The notes under the pieces: generated by a model | What the model saw: only the letters and a program-made list of their open reading frames with translations | Told to the model about the DNA's origin: nothing | Databases searched by the model: none | Assembly (NCBI RefSeq): GCF_001413925.1 | Contig: NZ_LBMJ01000001.1 | Span: 372,001-436,000, forward strand | DNA: 64,000 nucleotides | Reading direction: 5' to 3' | Source: Nonlabens sp. YIK11 | Lineage (GTDB): Bacteria > Bacteroidota > Bacteroidia > Flavobacteriales > Flavobacteriaceae | Made by a program: the position numbers and the translations under genes | Shown here: piece by piece, positions 27,097 to 35,837 of the stretch | Layout of the letters: each line of letters opens with the position of its first letter | How positions within the stretch are numbered: the stretch's first letter is position 1

Positions 27097-29775
27097 TTAA
27101 TTCCCAGTAGTATCCTTCTTTTTCTTCAGCAAACCGTTCAAAAGATTGCGGGCGGTTTCTTTAACTTGTTCCTTAGGTGCTGGTTTTGCAACAGAGTCTG
27201 TTGGTTTTTTAATAGCGGTAGTGTCTGTAGCTGCTGGTTTTTTACCGGTAAGCACATCTTTAATACCACCCAGTGGGTTTTTACCAGTGGTTAGGTCATC
27301 TATCGCTCCGCCTAGAGCATTCTCACCACGATCCTTAAGTTTCTGCTTTTGGATTTCTACGATTTGATTGGTTAAATTAGTAATCGCAGATTCCAAATTC
27401 ACTTGAACATTAGGAGCCGCAAAAGACCCTGAAAAACGCACAGGAACAGGCACGGTAAGATTCTCAATTTCACTATCCTGAAGTTTTGAAAGCAGCGCAG
27501 CGCCATCTTTACCCAAATACTTGGCAGGTACCTTTAGATCCATGGTATAATCCATCTCGTTAGTCAAACTGTGTCTACCACTAGCCGTCACAACGATGTC
27601 CTTGACCTTAAAATCAAACGGACTTACCTGTACCGCACCATCTTGAAATCTTAATTTGGTTTTAAGGTCAGTTAGATCGATGTCTTTGAGGCTTATAAAA
27701 CTTAATTTTTCATCCAGTTTATCCAGTAATGGTGCAGATCCAGGTAAAATCTCTTTGGTAAGTAATTCGGCTAGGGCATCACCACTTATGGAGGTTAATA
27801 TAGGTGACAGGTCATCTGTCAAGTTTCCTTTAATATCAATATTGGTATTGATTTTACCTTGTAAGGCTTGAATGATAGGAACGTAGGTCTGGAACATCTC
27901 AAAACCTTGAAAGGACTGCGCAATATCCAGACTGACCATGTTCAAATTCATGTTGAATTGCGGTGTCGCTCCTTTTGTACTCACAGATCCTGCTACCGTG
28001 ATCGCACCACCAAAAATATCCGTACTGGTATTGTTCAATGTCAAGGTTTCATCACGCACCATTGCGATTCCTTTTACATTTTTAAGAGTCAATCCATCGT
28101 ATAGCACTTGGCCTAAATTGAAGTCCAGTTGCGCATCAAGAAAAGCAGGAATCTTCACTGCCTCGCTAGTGGTTGCTGTAGAAGTTTGATTAGCACTGGC
28201 GACTTCAGTAGTTTCTTCCATAAAGTCAGAAACGTCAAAACTATTGGACCTCAAGTTGAAGTTTCCTTTCAAACCTTGATCTTGTAGCAAGAAGCCTATC
28301 AAATTATTGATGGTACCACTAGCTTTAATGTCTGTGTTACCAGTGATGGCATCAAAAGCATTAAGCTTTATGGTAGATGTATTCAAATCTATATCTGCCC
28401 TATTGATCAAAAATGGATTTTTAAACGCAGTACCTATGTATTTGAATTCAGTTAATGATGCGGTTCCTTTAGTTCTTACTCGTTCGTAGCGTTCCTTTTC
28501 AATGCTTTCCATATCAAATTGAGCTGCCATATCCAGCGCTAGCCTACCATCCAGATCTATGTCCTCTGGCAATGGAAAGGATTGTGAAAGGTTGCCTAAA
28601 TCCAGATTTCCCTGAGCATTGAGATCCACATTCATGTTTGAAGTAAGTGCCGTGATCATGGCGTTACCCTGCATGCGATCCTTACCTATGTTGAAAGAAG
28701 TATTGGCAATATTCAGATAAGTATCATCTACTTTACCTGTCGTGTTCATGAGTTGGGCATCAATATAGATATTGGTCACTTTTTGTGGTAAATCTGGATA
28801 TTTGAAAGACGCATTATCAGATTTAACTCTTATATCCAATAATGGGATCAACTCATCTGTCACTTGGCCCTTTATGGAACCGTCCACGGTAAAGTCACCT
28901 GTGGTGGTAATACCATCTAGATTAGATCTGTAGGTTTCTGGAATGATGGCAAAGAAGTTCTTAAAATCAGATGACGGTGCGTTAAAAGTGAGGTCCACAA
29001 TGGTGGATTCTTCTTCCAGATCAATGAAACCCTGTAGTTCCAGTTCCAGATCATTGACCAGTGCCTTGTTATCCTTGAGCGTATATTTTTGATTGTCCAG
29101 ATCCATCAGGATATCTGCATCCAGTTGCACGCGTTGTCCTGATAAATATTCAACATCATCCAGACTGTAGATTACCAGTGCTGACGTTTGTGTATCCAGC
29201 GTACTGCTCGCCAGTGAAAAATCACCATTACCGCTGTGTTGCAGGTCAGTTAGGACCAATACGTTTTTAGTGCTGATATCTTCATAGGAGAGTTCAGAAT
29301 TTGTTATCTCGTAATGTTTAAGGTCAAAAGTGAAGCCTGAAGAGGTGTCTTGAGGTTGTTGGGAGTCCGCTTTCGCGGAAGCGATATCCCAATTAGCCAC
29401 TTCTTCTTCATTGACTTTTAAACGTGAAACAGCATTATTGACAATAAGCTCATTGATACGAATGGGCTCGTCTGCCTTATTGAACACGTCAAAAAGTGGC
29501 AGGTCCAGGTAGGTTTGCTGGGCATAGAACAAAGTGTCGCCAGCAAAAGGCTCTTTGTTGATGATGGACAAATCCTCAATGTTGAGGCGCGCGTCTGGAA
29601 AGGCTTTGATAAAGCTTAAATCCACCTCGCCGAATTCAATCTGCGCATCCAGTGATGCATTGAGCTTATCCTTGACGGCCTGCGCGATTTGATCCTGAAA
29701 TAAAAATGGAGCGGCAACGATGGCCAGAACCAGTACTAGAATCACGATTCCCAGAATCTTAAAAAACTTTTTCAT
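27097..29775 (-). CDS. AsmA-like envelope protein
   Basis: The 892-residue protein has an N-terminal membrane anchor (residues 6-26, KILGIVILVLVLAIVAAPFL) and an AsmA N-terminal domain. A long periplasmic beta-rich region and an AsmA-like C-terminal domain follow, then a disordered Lys/Pro/Ala-rich tail that ends KKKKDTTGN. Members of this superfamily are thought to bridge inner and outer membranes for lipid transfer. The single-mismatch palindrome at 29368-29383 encodes ASAKA near residue 131. It is large but has no frameshift or stop. Confidence 0.88.
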   Translation of the reverse strand: MKKFFKILGIVILVLVLAIVAAPFLFQDQIAQAVKDKLNASLDAQIEFGEVDLSFIKAFPDARLNIEDLSIINKEPFAGDTLFYAQQTYLDLPLFDVFNKADEPIRINELIVNNAVSRLKVNEEEVANWDIASAKADSQQPQDTSSGFTFDLKHYEITNSELSYEDISTKNVLVLTDLQHSGNGDFSLASSTLDTQTSALVIYSLDDVEYLSGQRVQLDADILMDLDNQKYTLKDNKALVNDLELELQGFIDLEEESTIVDLTFNAPSSDFKNFFAIIPETYRSNLDGITTTGDFTVDGSIKGQVTDELIPLLDIRVKSDNASFKYPDLPQKVTNIYIDAQLMNTTGKVDDTYLNIANTSFNIGKDRMQGNAMITALTSNMNVDLNAQGNLDLGNLSQSFPLPEDIDLDGRLALDMAAQFDMESIEKERYERVRTKGTASLTEFKYIGTAFKNPFLINRADIDLNTSTIKLNAFDAITGNTDIKASGTINNLIGFLLQDQGLKGNFNLRSNSFDVSDFMEETTEVASANQTSTATTSEAVKIPAFLDAQLDFNLGQVLYDGLTLKNVKGIAMVRDETLTLNNTSTDIFGGAITVAGSVSTKGATPQFNMNLNMVSLDIAQSFQGFEMFQTYVPIIQALQGKINTNIDIKGNLTDDLSPILTSISGDALAELLTKEILPGSAPLLDKLDEKLSFISLKDIDLTDLKTKLRFQDGAVQVSPFDFKVKDIVVTASGRHSLTNEMDYTMDLKVPAKYLGKDGAALLSKLQDSEIENLTVPVPVRFSGSFAAPNVQVNLESAITNLTNQIVEIQKQKLKDRGENALGGAIDDLTTGKNPLGGIKDVLTGKKPAATDTTAIKKPTDSVAKPAPKEQVKETARNLLNGLLKKKKDTTGN
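29368..29383. repeat. Palindromic repeat copy 8 (one mismatch, in the AsmA-like gene)
   Basis: CGCTTTCGCGGAAGCG: one base differs from the core, changing the AFAKA peptide to ASAKA on the minus strand. It is one of three decayed copies, all of them in genes. Confidence 0.85.
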
Positions 29776-29790
29776 ATCACTTATAATGTA

Positions 29791-30489
29791 TTAATCAATT
29801 TGAATTTCTTGAGCCTGTTCCAGACGAAACAGTCTTCTAAATATATAGACACCGGCATATAGCAATGGTGTGTCAAACAAGGCCACGAGCACTTTAAAAA
29901 AGAAACCAGCGCCCAATAATGGCCAGAACTTATCCCAGGACAATATACCTGCATAACACAGCAATAACAGTACCGACATGGTATCTACAAACTGTGAGAA
30001 GAACGTGCTCAAATTATTACGCAGCCACAGCATCTTTCCCTTAGTAACCCTTTTCCAGAAATGGTAGATCTGTATGTCCACAAACTGGGCAAACAAATAA
30101 GCCATCATGCTGGAAATTACGGCCAGCGTGGTAGCGCCAAAAACCTTTGTAAACACATCGTCCTGTATGGCACTTTCTGGAATCGCCGGTGCAATATCTG
30201 CCACATAAATAATTCCCAAACTAAACACCGATGCAAAGATTCCTGCCAGAACCAGATCGTTTGCCTTGCGCCTGCCATAGATCTCACTCACGAGGTCAGT
30301 GATCAAAAAAGTAATGGGATACGGCAGCAAACCTACCGACAGTTCAAACCTGAACCACCCAAAGGGATTCCAATAAAAGAACTTCTGGAAGATCAAATTT
30401 GATACTACCAGCGAGCAAATAAACAAGGCGGCGAGCACCAGATAAATACGGTGAGCCAGTCGTAAATCCTTGCCTATGAGCTGTTTCAT
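29791..30489 (-). CDS. yhhQ: Queuosine precursor transporter (VUT/YhhQ family)
   Basis: The 232-residue multi-pass inner-membrane protein has about six hydrophobic segments and the family signatures LPYPITFLITDLVSEIYGRRKAN and FAQFVDIQIYHFWKR, with SQFVDTMSVLLLL near the end. Members take up 7-cyano- or 7-aminomethyl-7-deazaguanine for queuosine tRNA modification. The exact substrate is inferred from the family. No other queuosine gene and no obvious preQ1 riboswitch lies upstream. Confidence 0.88.
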   Translation of the reverse strand: MKQLIGKDLRLAHRIYLVLAALFICSLVVSNLIFQKFFYWNPFGWFRFELSVGLLPYPITFLITDLVSEIYGRRKANDLVLAGIFASVFSLGIIYVADIAPAIPESAIQDDVFTKVFGATTLAVISSMMAYLFAQFVDIQIYHFWKRVTKGKMLWLRNNLSTFFSQFVDTMSVLLLLCYAGILSWDKFWPLLGAGFFFKVLVALFDTPLLYAGVYIFRRLFRLEQAQEIQID

Positions 30490-30552
30490 AATGCTGCAAA
30501 AGTACCAAAGCAGTTCGCTAATATTCCTTAATTTGCTGCAAAAGTAATTGCC

Positions 30553-31767
30553 ATCACGCTACATCATAACCATAAGATTTTCATAGCATTAGGAAGTAAT
30601 CTAGGCGATAGGTTTGAGAACCTATGCGACGCCGTGGACCTTATTGAGCAGCAATTGGGACTCATTATCAAAGTGGCGCCGGTTTATGAAGTTCCTGCCA
30701 TGGGTTTTGACGGCAATGATTTTTTGAACAGCTGCATACTAGTTCATGCGATTAAAACACCTGTGGAAGCCCTAGAAATCTTGCAGGGCATCGAGAAGTC
30801 CATGGGACGACTGCCCAAAACTGGTGAGAGCTATGAAAACCGAGTCATTGACCTGGACATACTTCTTTATGACGATGTGATCATGGACGATCCACAGCTC
30901 ACGATACCGCATCCACATATGCTGGATCGGGATTTTGTCATGAAGCCTTTAAGCGCCATCGCCAGTGATGTAGAGCATCCTGTTCTCAAAAAAACGATAG
31001 GTTCACTGGCATTTTCAAAAGAACTAGAACATGTGGTTGGGGAAAGTGGAATATCGCTTTCGCGAAAGCAGATTGTCGACAATCTTATTTCCAATAGTAA
31101 AAGTAGCCTAGACAACGATCAACTCGCCTTGAACAGATTTCCCATTGATCAGCTCAACTTTATTGCGATTGAGGGAAATATAGGATCTGGAAAAACCAGC
31201 CTGGCCCATAAGATCAGTGAGGATTTTAAAGGTAAATGCGTACTGGAACGTTTTGCGGACAACCCGTTTTTACCGCTTTTCTATGAAGATAAAGAGCGCT
31301 ACAGCTTTCCGCTAGAGATGTCCTTTCTAGCAGATCGCTACCAACAGCTTAGTGATGATGTGGCACAGCATGAGTTGTTCTCCAACTTTACCGTGGCAGA
31401 TTATTATGTGATCAAGTCATTGATTTTTAGCAAAATCACCTTGCAGTCAGAAGAGTACGCGCTTTACAAACGTCTATTCAATATGATGTATAAGGAGTTG
31501 GTCAAGCCAGATCTTTACGTATACCTCTATCAAACCGAGGAGCGATTACTGGAAAACATCAAGAAACGCGGTCGCGACTATGAACAAAATATTGAAGCCA
31601 GTTATCTAGCGCAGATACAGCAAGGATATTCTGATTTTATAAGGTCACAGAAGGACTTAAAGATAAAAGTCATTGACGTGACAAATCTGGATTTTGTGAA
31701 TAATCAACAGGATTATCTCGAAGTACTGCGGCAAATCTCTGAAGCTATTAATTCTCAAGCTAAATGA
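30553..31767 (+). CDS. folK: FolK-deoxynucleoside kinase fusion with a non-standard start
   Basis: Two enzymes are fused. Residues about 1-155 are 2-amino-4-hydroxy-6-hydroxymethyldihydropteridine pyrophosphokinase (IALGSNLGDR, then YENRVIDLDILLYDD and IPHPHMLDRDFVMKPL) in folate synthesis. From about residue 200 is a deoxynucleoside kinase (P-loop IAIEGNIGSGKTS, ERFADNPFLP, LADRYQQL, KKRGRDYEQNI) for dNTP salvage. The GSNLGDR motif begins before the first GTG (30634), and no ATG, GTG or TTG occurs in frame after the TAA at 30529. The likely start is therefore ATT 30547, ATC 30553 or ATT 30577; I use 30553 (MTLHHNHKIFIALGSN-like). The repeat at 31055 lies in the inter-domain linker. Confidence 0.85.
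   Translation: MTLHHNHKIFIALGSNLGDRFENLCDAVDLIEQQLGLIIKVAPVYEVPAMGFDGNDFLNSCILVHAIKTPVEALEILQGIEKSMGRLPKTGESYENRVIDLDILLYDDVIMDDPQLTIPHPHMLDRDFVMKPLSAIASDVEHPVLKKTIGSLAFSKELEHVVGESGISLSRKQIVDNLISNSKSSLDNDQLALNRFPIDQLNFIAIEGNIGSGKTSLAHKISEDFKGKCVLERFADNPFLPLFYEDKERYSFPLEMSFLADRYQQLSDDVAQHELFSNFTVADYYVIKSLIFSKITLQSEEYALYKRLFNMMYKELVKPDLYVYLYQTEERLLENIKKRGRDYEQNIEASYLAQIQQGYSDFIRSQKDLKIKVIDVTNLDFVNNQQDYLEVLRQISEAINSQAK
31055..31070. repeat. Palindromic repeat copy 9 (one mismatch, in the folK-dNK linker)
   Basis: CGCTTTCGCGAAAGCA, with the last base changed. It is read as SLSRK in the linker between the two enzyme domains, where insertion would be harmless. Confidence 0.88.
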
Positions 31768-32267
31768 AAATTTATTGCTTCATACTCGTATTAGTATTAC
31801 TCTCCTGCAAAACAAACCATTCAATGGAAATTGCAGATTTAGATAGAACTGCGTATGCCATTAAAATAGATTCACTGAGAGAAAAGGGGTTACTTCAAAA
31901 AAGTTCTTTTGGTGCTAAATCAAAATGTGGCGGCGCGGTAGATGGTTATTACTTCAACGGTGAGCTAGTTTATATAGAAGCTACAAATGGTGGTGAATTA
32001 TCTTTTCAAAGAAGAATTATATATCTCAATGAAAAGAGTATTACTGATATTATCTATCAACCTTATGTGACATACGATAATCGTACAAGCAATAAAACTC
32101 CTGATTTTTCCATCTTAGACACAACTTATCAAATCCAATTCAGACCTGAAACTGTTTTTAACAAATATTATTCTGGTGAGGTTCTATCAAAAAATGTTGA
32201 TTCTGCTTTATTATCTAAATTGATAAGTTGTGGCGGGATCATGCTGTCAGAATTGCAAAAAAAATGA
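31764..32267 (+). CDS. Short lipoprotein of unknown function
   Basis: The 167-residue product has a lipoprotein signal with lipobox LLSC (Cys15) followed by a globular part of mixed charge. It contains KCGGAVDGYYFNGELVYIEATNGGELSFQ and a late CGGIM. Function is unknown. The ATG overlaps the stop of the folK-dNK gene by four bases, so it is coupled to it, although no functional link is evident. Confidence 0.7.
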   Translation: MKIYCFILVLVLLSCKTNHSMEIADLDRTAYAIKIDSLREKGLLQKSSFGAKSKCGGAVDGYYFNGELVYIEATNGGELSFQRRIIYLNEKSITDIIYQPYVTYDNRTSNKTPDFSILDTTYQIQFRPETVFNKYYSGEVLSKNVDSALLSKLISCGGIMLSELQKK

Positions 32268-32331
32268 AGAATAAGAGCTCTTAGACAGTTGTAAATTGAG
32301 CTAGTGAAATAAACTAGAAGGCCTCTAAAAC

Positions 32332-32880
32332 CTAAGACCTCAACTTACTAATCTTATTAAAGATATCATAGATCACGATCCCAGCACAAACCGAAATATT
32401 TAAACTGTGCTTGGTGCCAAATTGATCCAGTTCAATCACTTCCTTACAGGCATCTACCACGTCTTGTTGCACGCCTTTAACTTCATTGCCCAACACGATG
32501 GCGACTTTATCACCTATGGATGGTGAAAAATTATAGAGGTTTTGAGAGCGTTCTGCCTGCTCGATAGCGCATGTGGTATAACCGGCATCATTGAGTGCAT
32601 TGATGACATCCATGGTATTTTCTACATATTCCCAAGCGACACTTTCGGTTGCGCCCAATGCGGTCTTGCGTATCTCTCGATGCGGTGGCTGCGCGGTAAT
32701 GCCGCACAAATATATTTTCTCTACACGATAGGCATCTGCACTGCGGAAAACGCTTCCCACGTTGTTCAAACTGCGAACATTGTCAAGAACGATGATGAGT
32801 GGTGTTTTTTCGCTTTCGCGAAAGCGGTCTGGAGACAGCCTATCCAGCTCGTCATTGAGAAGTTTTCTGGTTTCGGACAA
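32332..32880 (-). CDS. SpoU/TrmH-family RNA 2'-O-methyltransferase
   Basis: The 182-residue SPOUT enzyme has motif 1 LDNVRSLNNVGSVFRSADAY, motif 2 VAIVLGNEVKGV and motif 3 HSLNISVCAGIVIYD, so SAM-dependent ribose methylation of rRNA or tRNA is expected. It starts at TTG 32880 (SETRKLLNDEL-like N-terminus), 11 bp after the stop of the PorP/SprF gene. A longer frame from TTG 32913 would overlap that gene and adds a non-family N-terminus. The palindrome at 32811-32826 encodes RFRES near residue 21, before the catalytic domain. Confidence 0.88.
   Translation of the reverse strand: MSETRKLLNDELDRLSPDRFRESEKTPLIIVLDNVRSLNNVGSVFRSADAYRVEKIYLCGITAQPPHREIRKTALGATESVAWEYVENTMDVINALNDAGYTTCAIEQAERSQNLYNFSPSIGDKVAIVLGNEVKGVQQDVVDACKEVIELDQFGTKHSLNISVCAGIVIYDIFNKISKLRS
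32811..32826. repeat. Palindromic repeat copy 10 (perfect, in the second SpoU gene)
   Basis: Perfect core, read as RFRES in the N-terminal helix (PDRFRESEKTP). Confidence 0.95.
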
Positions 32881-32891
32881 AACGGTAAGGC

Positions 32892-33893
32892 TTATAGATT
32901 CACCGCAGGGCAATTACAGCTCCAGCGATCCTTGGTACATAAGAAGTCAATTCCCAACGTGATCTGGTGAAAACCACCACTCGCAAACTGAACCTCGCCA
33001 AATTGCTGGCTGTAAGTATAGCCTACGGTAAAGCTGTCAAATTTAGCTCCTATGAAGGGTGACAGTAAGGAAAGGTTTTGTTGTTGGATATCGGCTCCAT
33101 TCTGGAATTCGGCTCCTTCAAAACTTTGACGGTAGGAAAGTCCCATGTAAAGGGTTGTGTCCTCATTCAAATCGTAGAAAGCTTTTGCATTAAGGTCTAC
33201 AAATTGTTCCTTGGTACGATCTGTACGCTGGTACAATACAGATGGTTCAAACTGCCAGTCAGATTTTCTGGGAGCGATCAAATAGCCGGCATTTACAATG
33301 TAGCGCAGCTGGTTGGTACTCTCAAAACCTTCTGAGTATATCTCACGATTTTGAAAAATGGGATTTTTCAACGTGGCATGAACAAAGAAATCCTTGTAAA
33401 GATAAGACATTCCAAAATCAATATTGAAATAGGAGTCACTAACGAGAACGCCAGTAATAATGGGGTCAAAGTTCGTACGGTCAAAGCTGGTCTCATCCAG
33501 GCGGCTTTGCACCAATCCTACATTTGCGCCAAAAGACAATCTGTTCAAATCCTCATAACCACCACCTACTTGCAAGTGATAGGCATAGGATAAGTAGGCA
33601 CCTGTCTGTGAGTGATACCCGTTTTTGTCATTAAATACAATCGCACCTATACCACTATTTTGACCTATCGCGGTATTAAAACTCAAGGTTTGCAAGTTAG
33701 GAGCATCCTCTTGATCAAACCATTGCTGTCTTGCCGTGGCTCTTACTTTACCGCAATTTGCCGCACCCGCCATGGATGGATGTAATAGGTACAGATTGTC
33801 CATCAAGTAATCCTGATACACCGGTATTCCTTCTTGAGCAGTGCTAAAATTAACAAGGCAGACAAATGAGAGGAAAAAGAAAAAATGCTTCAT
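32892..33893 (-). CDS. PorP/SprF-family type IX secretion membrane protein
   Basis: The 333-residue protein has a signal peptide (about 1-20, ending STAQ) and the PorP/SprF signature: YQDYLMDNLYLLHPSMAGA, TARQQWFDQEDAP, GIGAIVFNDKNGYHSQTGAYLSYAYHL. It ends with a barrel strand near QITLGIDF. Members are outer-membrane proteins associated with the type IX secretion and gliding machinery of Bacteroidota, often paired with a large surface adhesin. No such partner is seen here. I chose ATG 33893 over the track start at 33920, because only the former gives a normal signal peptide. Confidence 0.88.
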   Translation of the reverse strand: MKHFFFFLSFVCLVNFSTAQEGIPVYQDYLMDNLYLLHPSMAGAANCGKVRATARQQWFDQEDAPNLQTLSFNTAIGQNSGIGAIVFNDKNGYHSQTGAYLSYAYHLQVGGGYEDLNRLSFGANVGLVQSRLDETSFDRTNFDPIITGVLVSDSYFNIDFGMSYLYKDFFVHATLKNPIFQNREIYSEGFESTNQLRYIVNAGYLIAPRKSDWQFEPSVLYQRTDRTKEQFVDLNAKAFYDLNEDTTLYMGLSYRQSFEGAEFQNGADIQQQNLSLLSPFIGAKFDSFTVGYTYSQQFGEVQFASGGFHQITLGIDFLCTKDRWSCNCPAVNL

Positions 33894-34100
33894 CAAGTAA
33901 ATTCTACAGAAATAACGCAAGGCGGTGCTATTTGTTTTATGACAACAAATACAATTTGCTTGTTATTATCCATTGCCTCAAATATATCATATAATAGCAA
34001 CAATCAGGCAAGGCATCTGGTCTAGGTTGACGATTGTATTTGACCATTGAACCATAAAAGAATGCATTTACAAATAAAGCCGATTGATCTATGATCGCTC

Positions 34101-34108
34101 TATCTTTG
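34101..34108 (+). promoter_or_regulatory. Possible -7 promoter element of the NifU-type gene
   Basis: TATCTTTG matches the Bacteroidota -7 consensus 20 bp before the start codon. The -33 TTTG is not present at 19-nt spacing, so this is half a promoter by pattern. Confidence 0.35.
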
Positions 34109-34127
34109 CAAACATAATAATTAAGCT

Positions 34128-35036
34128 ATGAGCACACACACCATAAAAGTCGTTTCCACTACAAATGATGCTATCATTAAGTTTGAAAGCAACCAGTTTT
34201 TAGTGAAGAACCACAGTTATGAGTTTAAAAATATTGATGAGGCAAAGCCATCACCACTAGCACAACAGCTTTTCTACTTGCCGTTTGTGAAAACGGTTTA
34301 TATCGCCCAAAACTTTATCGCTATTGAACGCTATGACATTGTTGAATGGAGCGATGTACAGGATGAGGTGGCACAACAAATCGAACAATACCTCAACAGC
34401 GACAAGCCTCTACTACCAGAAGAAGGTGAAGTCAAGAAGGTTCCAGTAACTGTTTATGCAGAAGCTACTCCTAATCCGTCCGTGATGAAGTATGTCGCTA
34501 ATAAGAAGCTGACGGTCACCAGTCAGGAGTTTAAAACAATTGAGGATACTGAGTCTGGTTCGCTTTCGCGAAAGCTGTACACCTTTCCTTTTGTAAAAGA
34601 AATCTTTGTGGATGAGAACTACATATCTGTCACAAAGCACGATATTGTTGAGTGGCCAGAAATCACCAATGAAATCAGGTCATTTATAAAAGAGTTCATT
34701 GAAAACGGCCAAGAAATAGGGGTTTCCAAATACAGCGCGGGCACTTCCAAAGAGAAAGGCGAGGAAATGAGCTTGCCTAAGTTTGAGAATTTGAGTGAGG
34801 TCTCAAAAAAGATCGTAGAAATACTAGATGAATACATACGACCAGCCGTAGCCAGCGATGGTGGTAACATAGCCTTTGAAAGCTATGATGAAAACTCCCA
34901 AGAGGTAAACGTGATACTTCAAGGAGCTTGTAGCGGCTGTCCCAGTTCAACCATGACCTTAAAAAATGGAATCGAAACGATGTTGAAAGAAATGATTCCA
35001 GGTAAAATCAATAGAGTTGTGGCGACAAACGGGTAA
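34128..35036 (+). CDS. NifU-type iron-sulfur scaffold with two N-terminal Nfu domains
   Basis: The 302-residue protein has two consecutive Nfu N-terminal-like domains (about residues 1-100 and 105-195, each ending in a FxxHDIVEWP/ERYDIVEW stretch). A C-terminal NifU domain follows, with the scaffold motif Cys268-SG-Cys271 (GACSGCPSSTM). The scaffold domain carries Fe-S clusters for delivery to target proteins. The double Nfu_N arrangement is unusual: most family members have one. The single-mismatch palindrome at 34561 encodes SLSRK in the second Nfu_N domain. Confidence 0.88.
   Translation: MSTHTIKVVSTTNDAIIKFESNQFLVKNHSYEFKNIDEAKPSPLAQQLFYLPFVKTVYIAQNFIAIERYDIVEWSDVQDEVAQQIEQYLNSDKPLLPEEGEVKKVPVTVYAEATPNPSVMKYVANKKLTVTSQEFKTIEDTESGSLSRKLYTFPFVKEIFVDENYISVTKHDIVEWPEITNEIRSFIKEFIENGQEIGVSKYSAGTSKEKGEEMSLPKFENLSEVSKKIVEILDEYIRPAVASDGGNIAFESYDENSQEVNVILQGACSGCPSSTMTLKNGIETMLKEMIPGKINRVVATNG
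34561..34576. repeat. Palindromic repeat copy 11 (one mismatch, in the NifU-type gene)
   Basis: CGCTTTCGCGAAAGCT, last base changed; read as SLSRK before the conserved KLYTFPFVKEI strand. Confidence 0.88.
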
Positions 35037-35107
35037 TTATTTGGTCTCAACCAATTATGCGTATCACTGAGTAATGATCTCAAGTTATACATAATAAGGT
35101 TTTTGAA

Positions 35108-35131
35108 TAAAAAAGTAAATTCAAAATTTAC
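35108..35131 (-). terminator. Weak rho-independent terminator of tsaB
   Basis: On the minus strand a seven-base AT-rich stem (GTAAATT pairs with AATTTAC, loop TTG) is followed by a six-base T run. It lies about 10 bp after the tsaB stop codon and would end the efflux operon. The stem is low in GC, so strength is uncertain. Confidence 0.5.
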
Positions 35132-35141
35132 CTCAAAACAA

Positions 35142-35828
35142 TTAATTTGATTTAAACTCCTTCAAGTAAAAGGGTTCAAAATAAGCGATGTCTTCTGCGA
35201 CATCGCTTTTTTTATAGGCTACCATGGCAAGATCACACATAGTTAAGGCAGTAGGTAAAGCATCAACATAAGTATTCTTATTATCCTTATTGAGTTCTTT
35301 AAACTTCAAGGCTCCAGAACCTATGACAGTAACGTTACTTCTATTTAAAGTTTGCTGGAATGTGGTTGGTTCCAAGATGGTAGCTGTTGTTTCCTTGATC
35401 TTTTTATTGTTTTGAAAAACACTGGTATAAACCTCCATGCGACGAGCGTCTAACATCGGGATCACATAATTAGATGGTTTAGGAACTTGCAAGGCAAGTG
35501 ACTCCAATGTATCGATGGCGATTAATGGTATGTCTAATGCAAAGCATAAGCCTTTAGCACTTGCTACTCCTATTCGCAAACCCGTGTAAGAACCAGGACC
35601 TTTACTTACAGCTATGGCATCAAGGTCTGTGGTTGATAACGCATTCCTTTTGAGTATCTCGTCAATAAAAACGTGAAGTCGTTCTCCATGGCTGTAAGAG
35701 TCGCTTTGATCTTCACTAAGATCCAAGCAGTTCATCACGCCTAAATTATTTTCAAAACCACCTTGATCGGTTGCTAATGCAACAGAGCAATTGGTAGAAG
35801 AGGTTTCCAAGCAAAGAATCAAAGGCAT
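35142..35828 (-). CDS. tsaB: tRNA threonylcarbamoyladenosine biosynthesis protein TsaB
   Basis: The 228-residue ASKHA-fold protein has the LCLETSSTNCSVALATD start and AIAVSKGPGSYTGLRIGVASAKGLCFAL, the TsaB signature. It supports TsaD in making the t6A base in tRNAs that read ANN codons. It sits at the end of the efflux operon, 9 bp after the second adaptor; co-transcription is likely, but a functional link is not expected. Confidence 0.93.
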   Translation of the reverse strand: MPLILCLETSSTNCSVALATDQGGFENNLGVMNCLDLSEDQSDSYSHGERLHVFIDEILKRNALSTTDLDAIAVSKGPGSYTGLRIGVASAKGLCFALDIPLIAIDTLESLALQVPKPSNYVIPMLDARRMEVYTSVFQNNKKIKETTATILEPTTFQQTLNRSNVTVIGSGALKFKELNKDNKNTYVDALPTALTMCDLAMVAYKKSDVAEDIAYFEPFYLKEFKSN

Positions 35829-35837
35829 ACCAAATGA

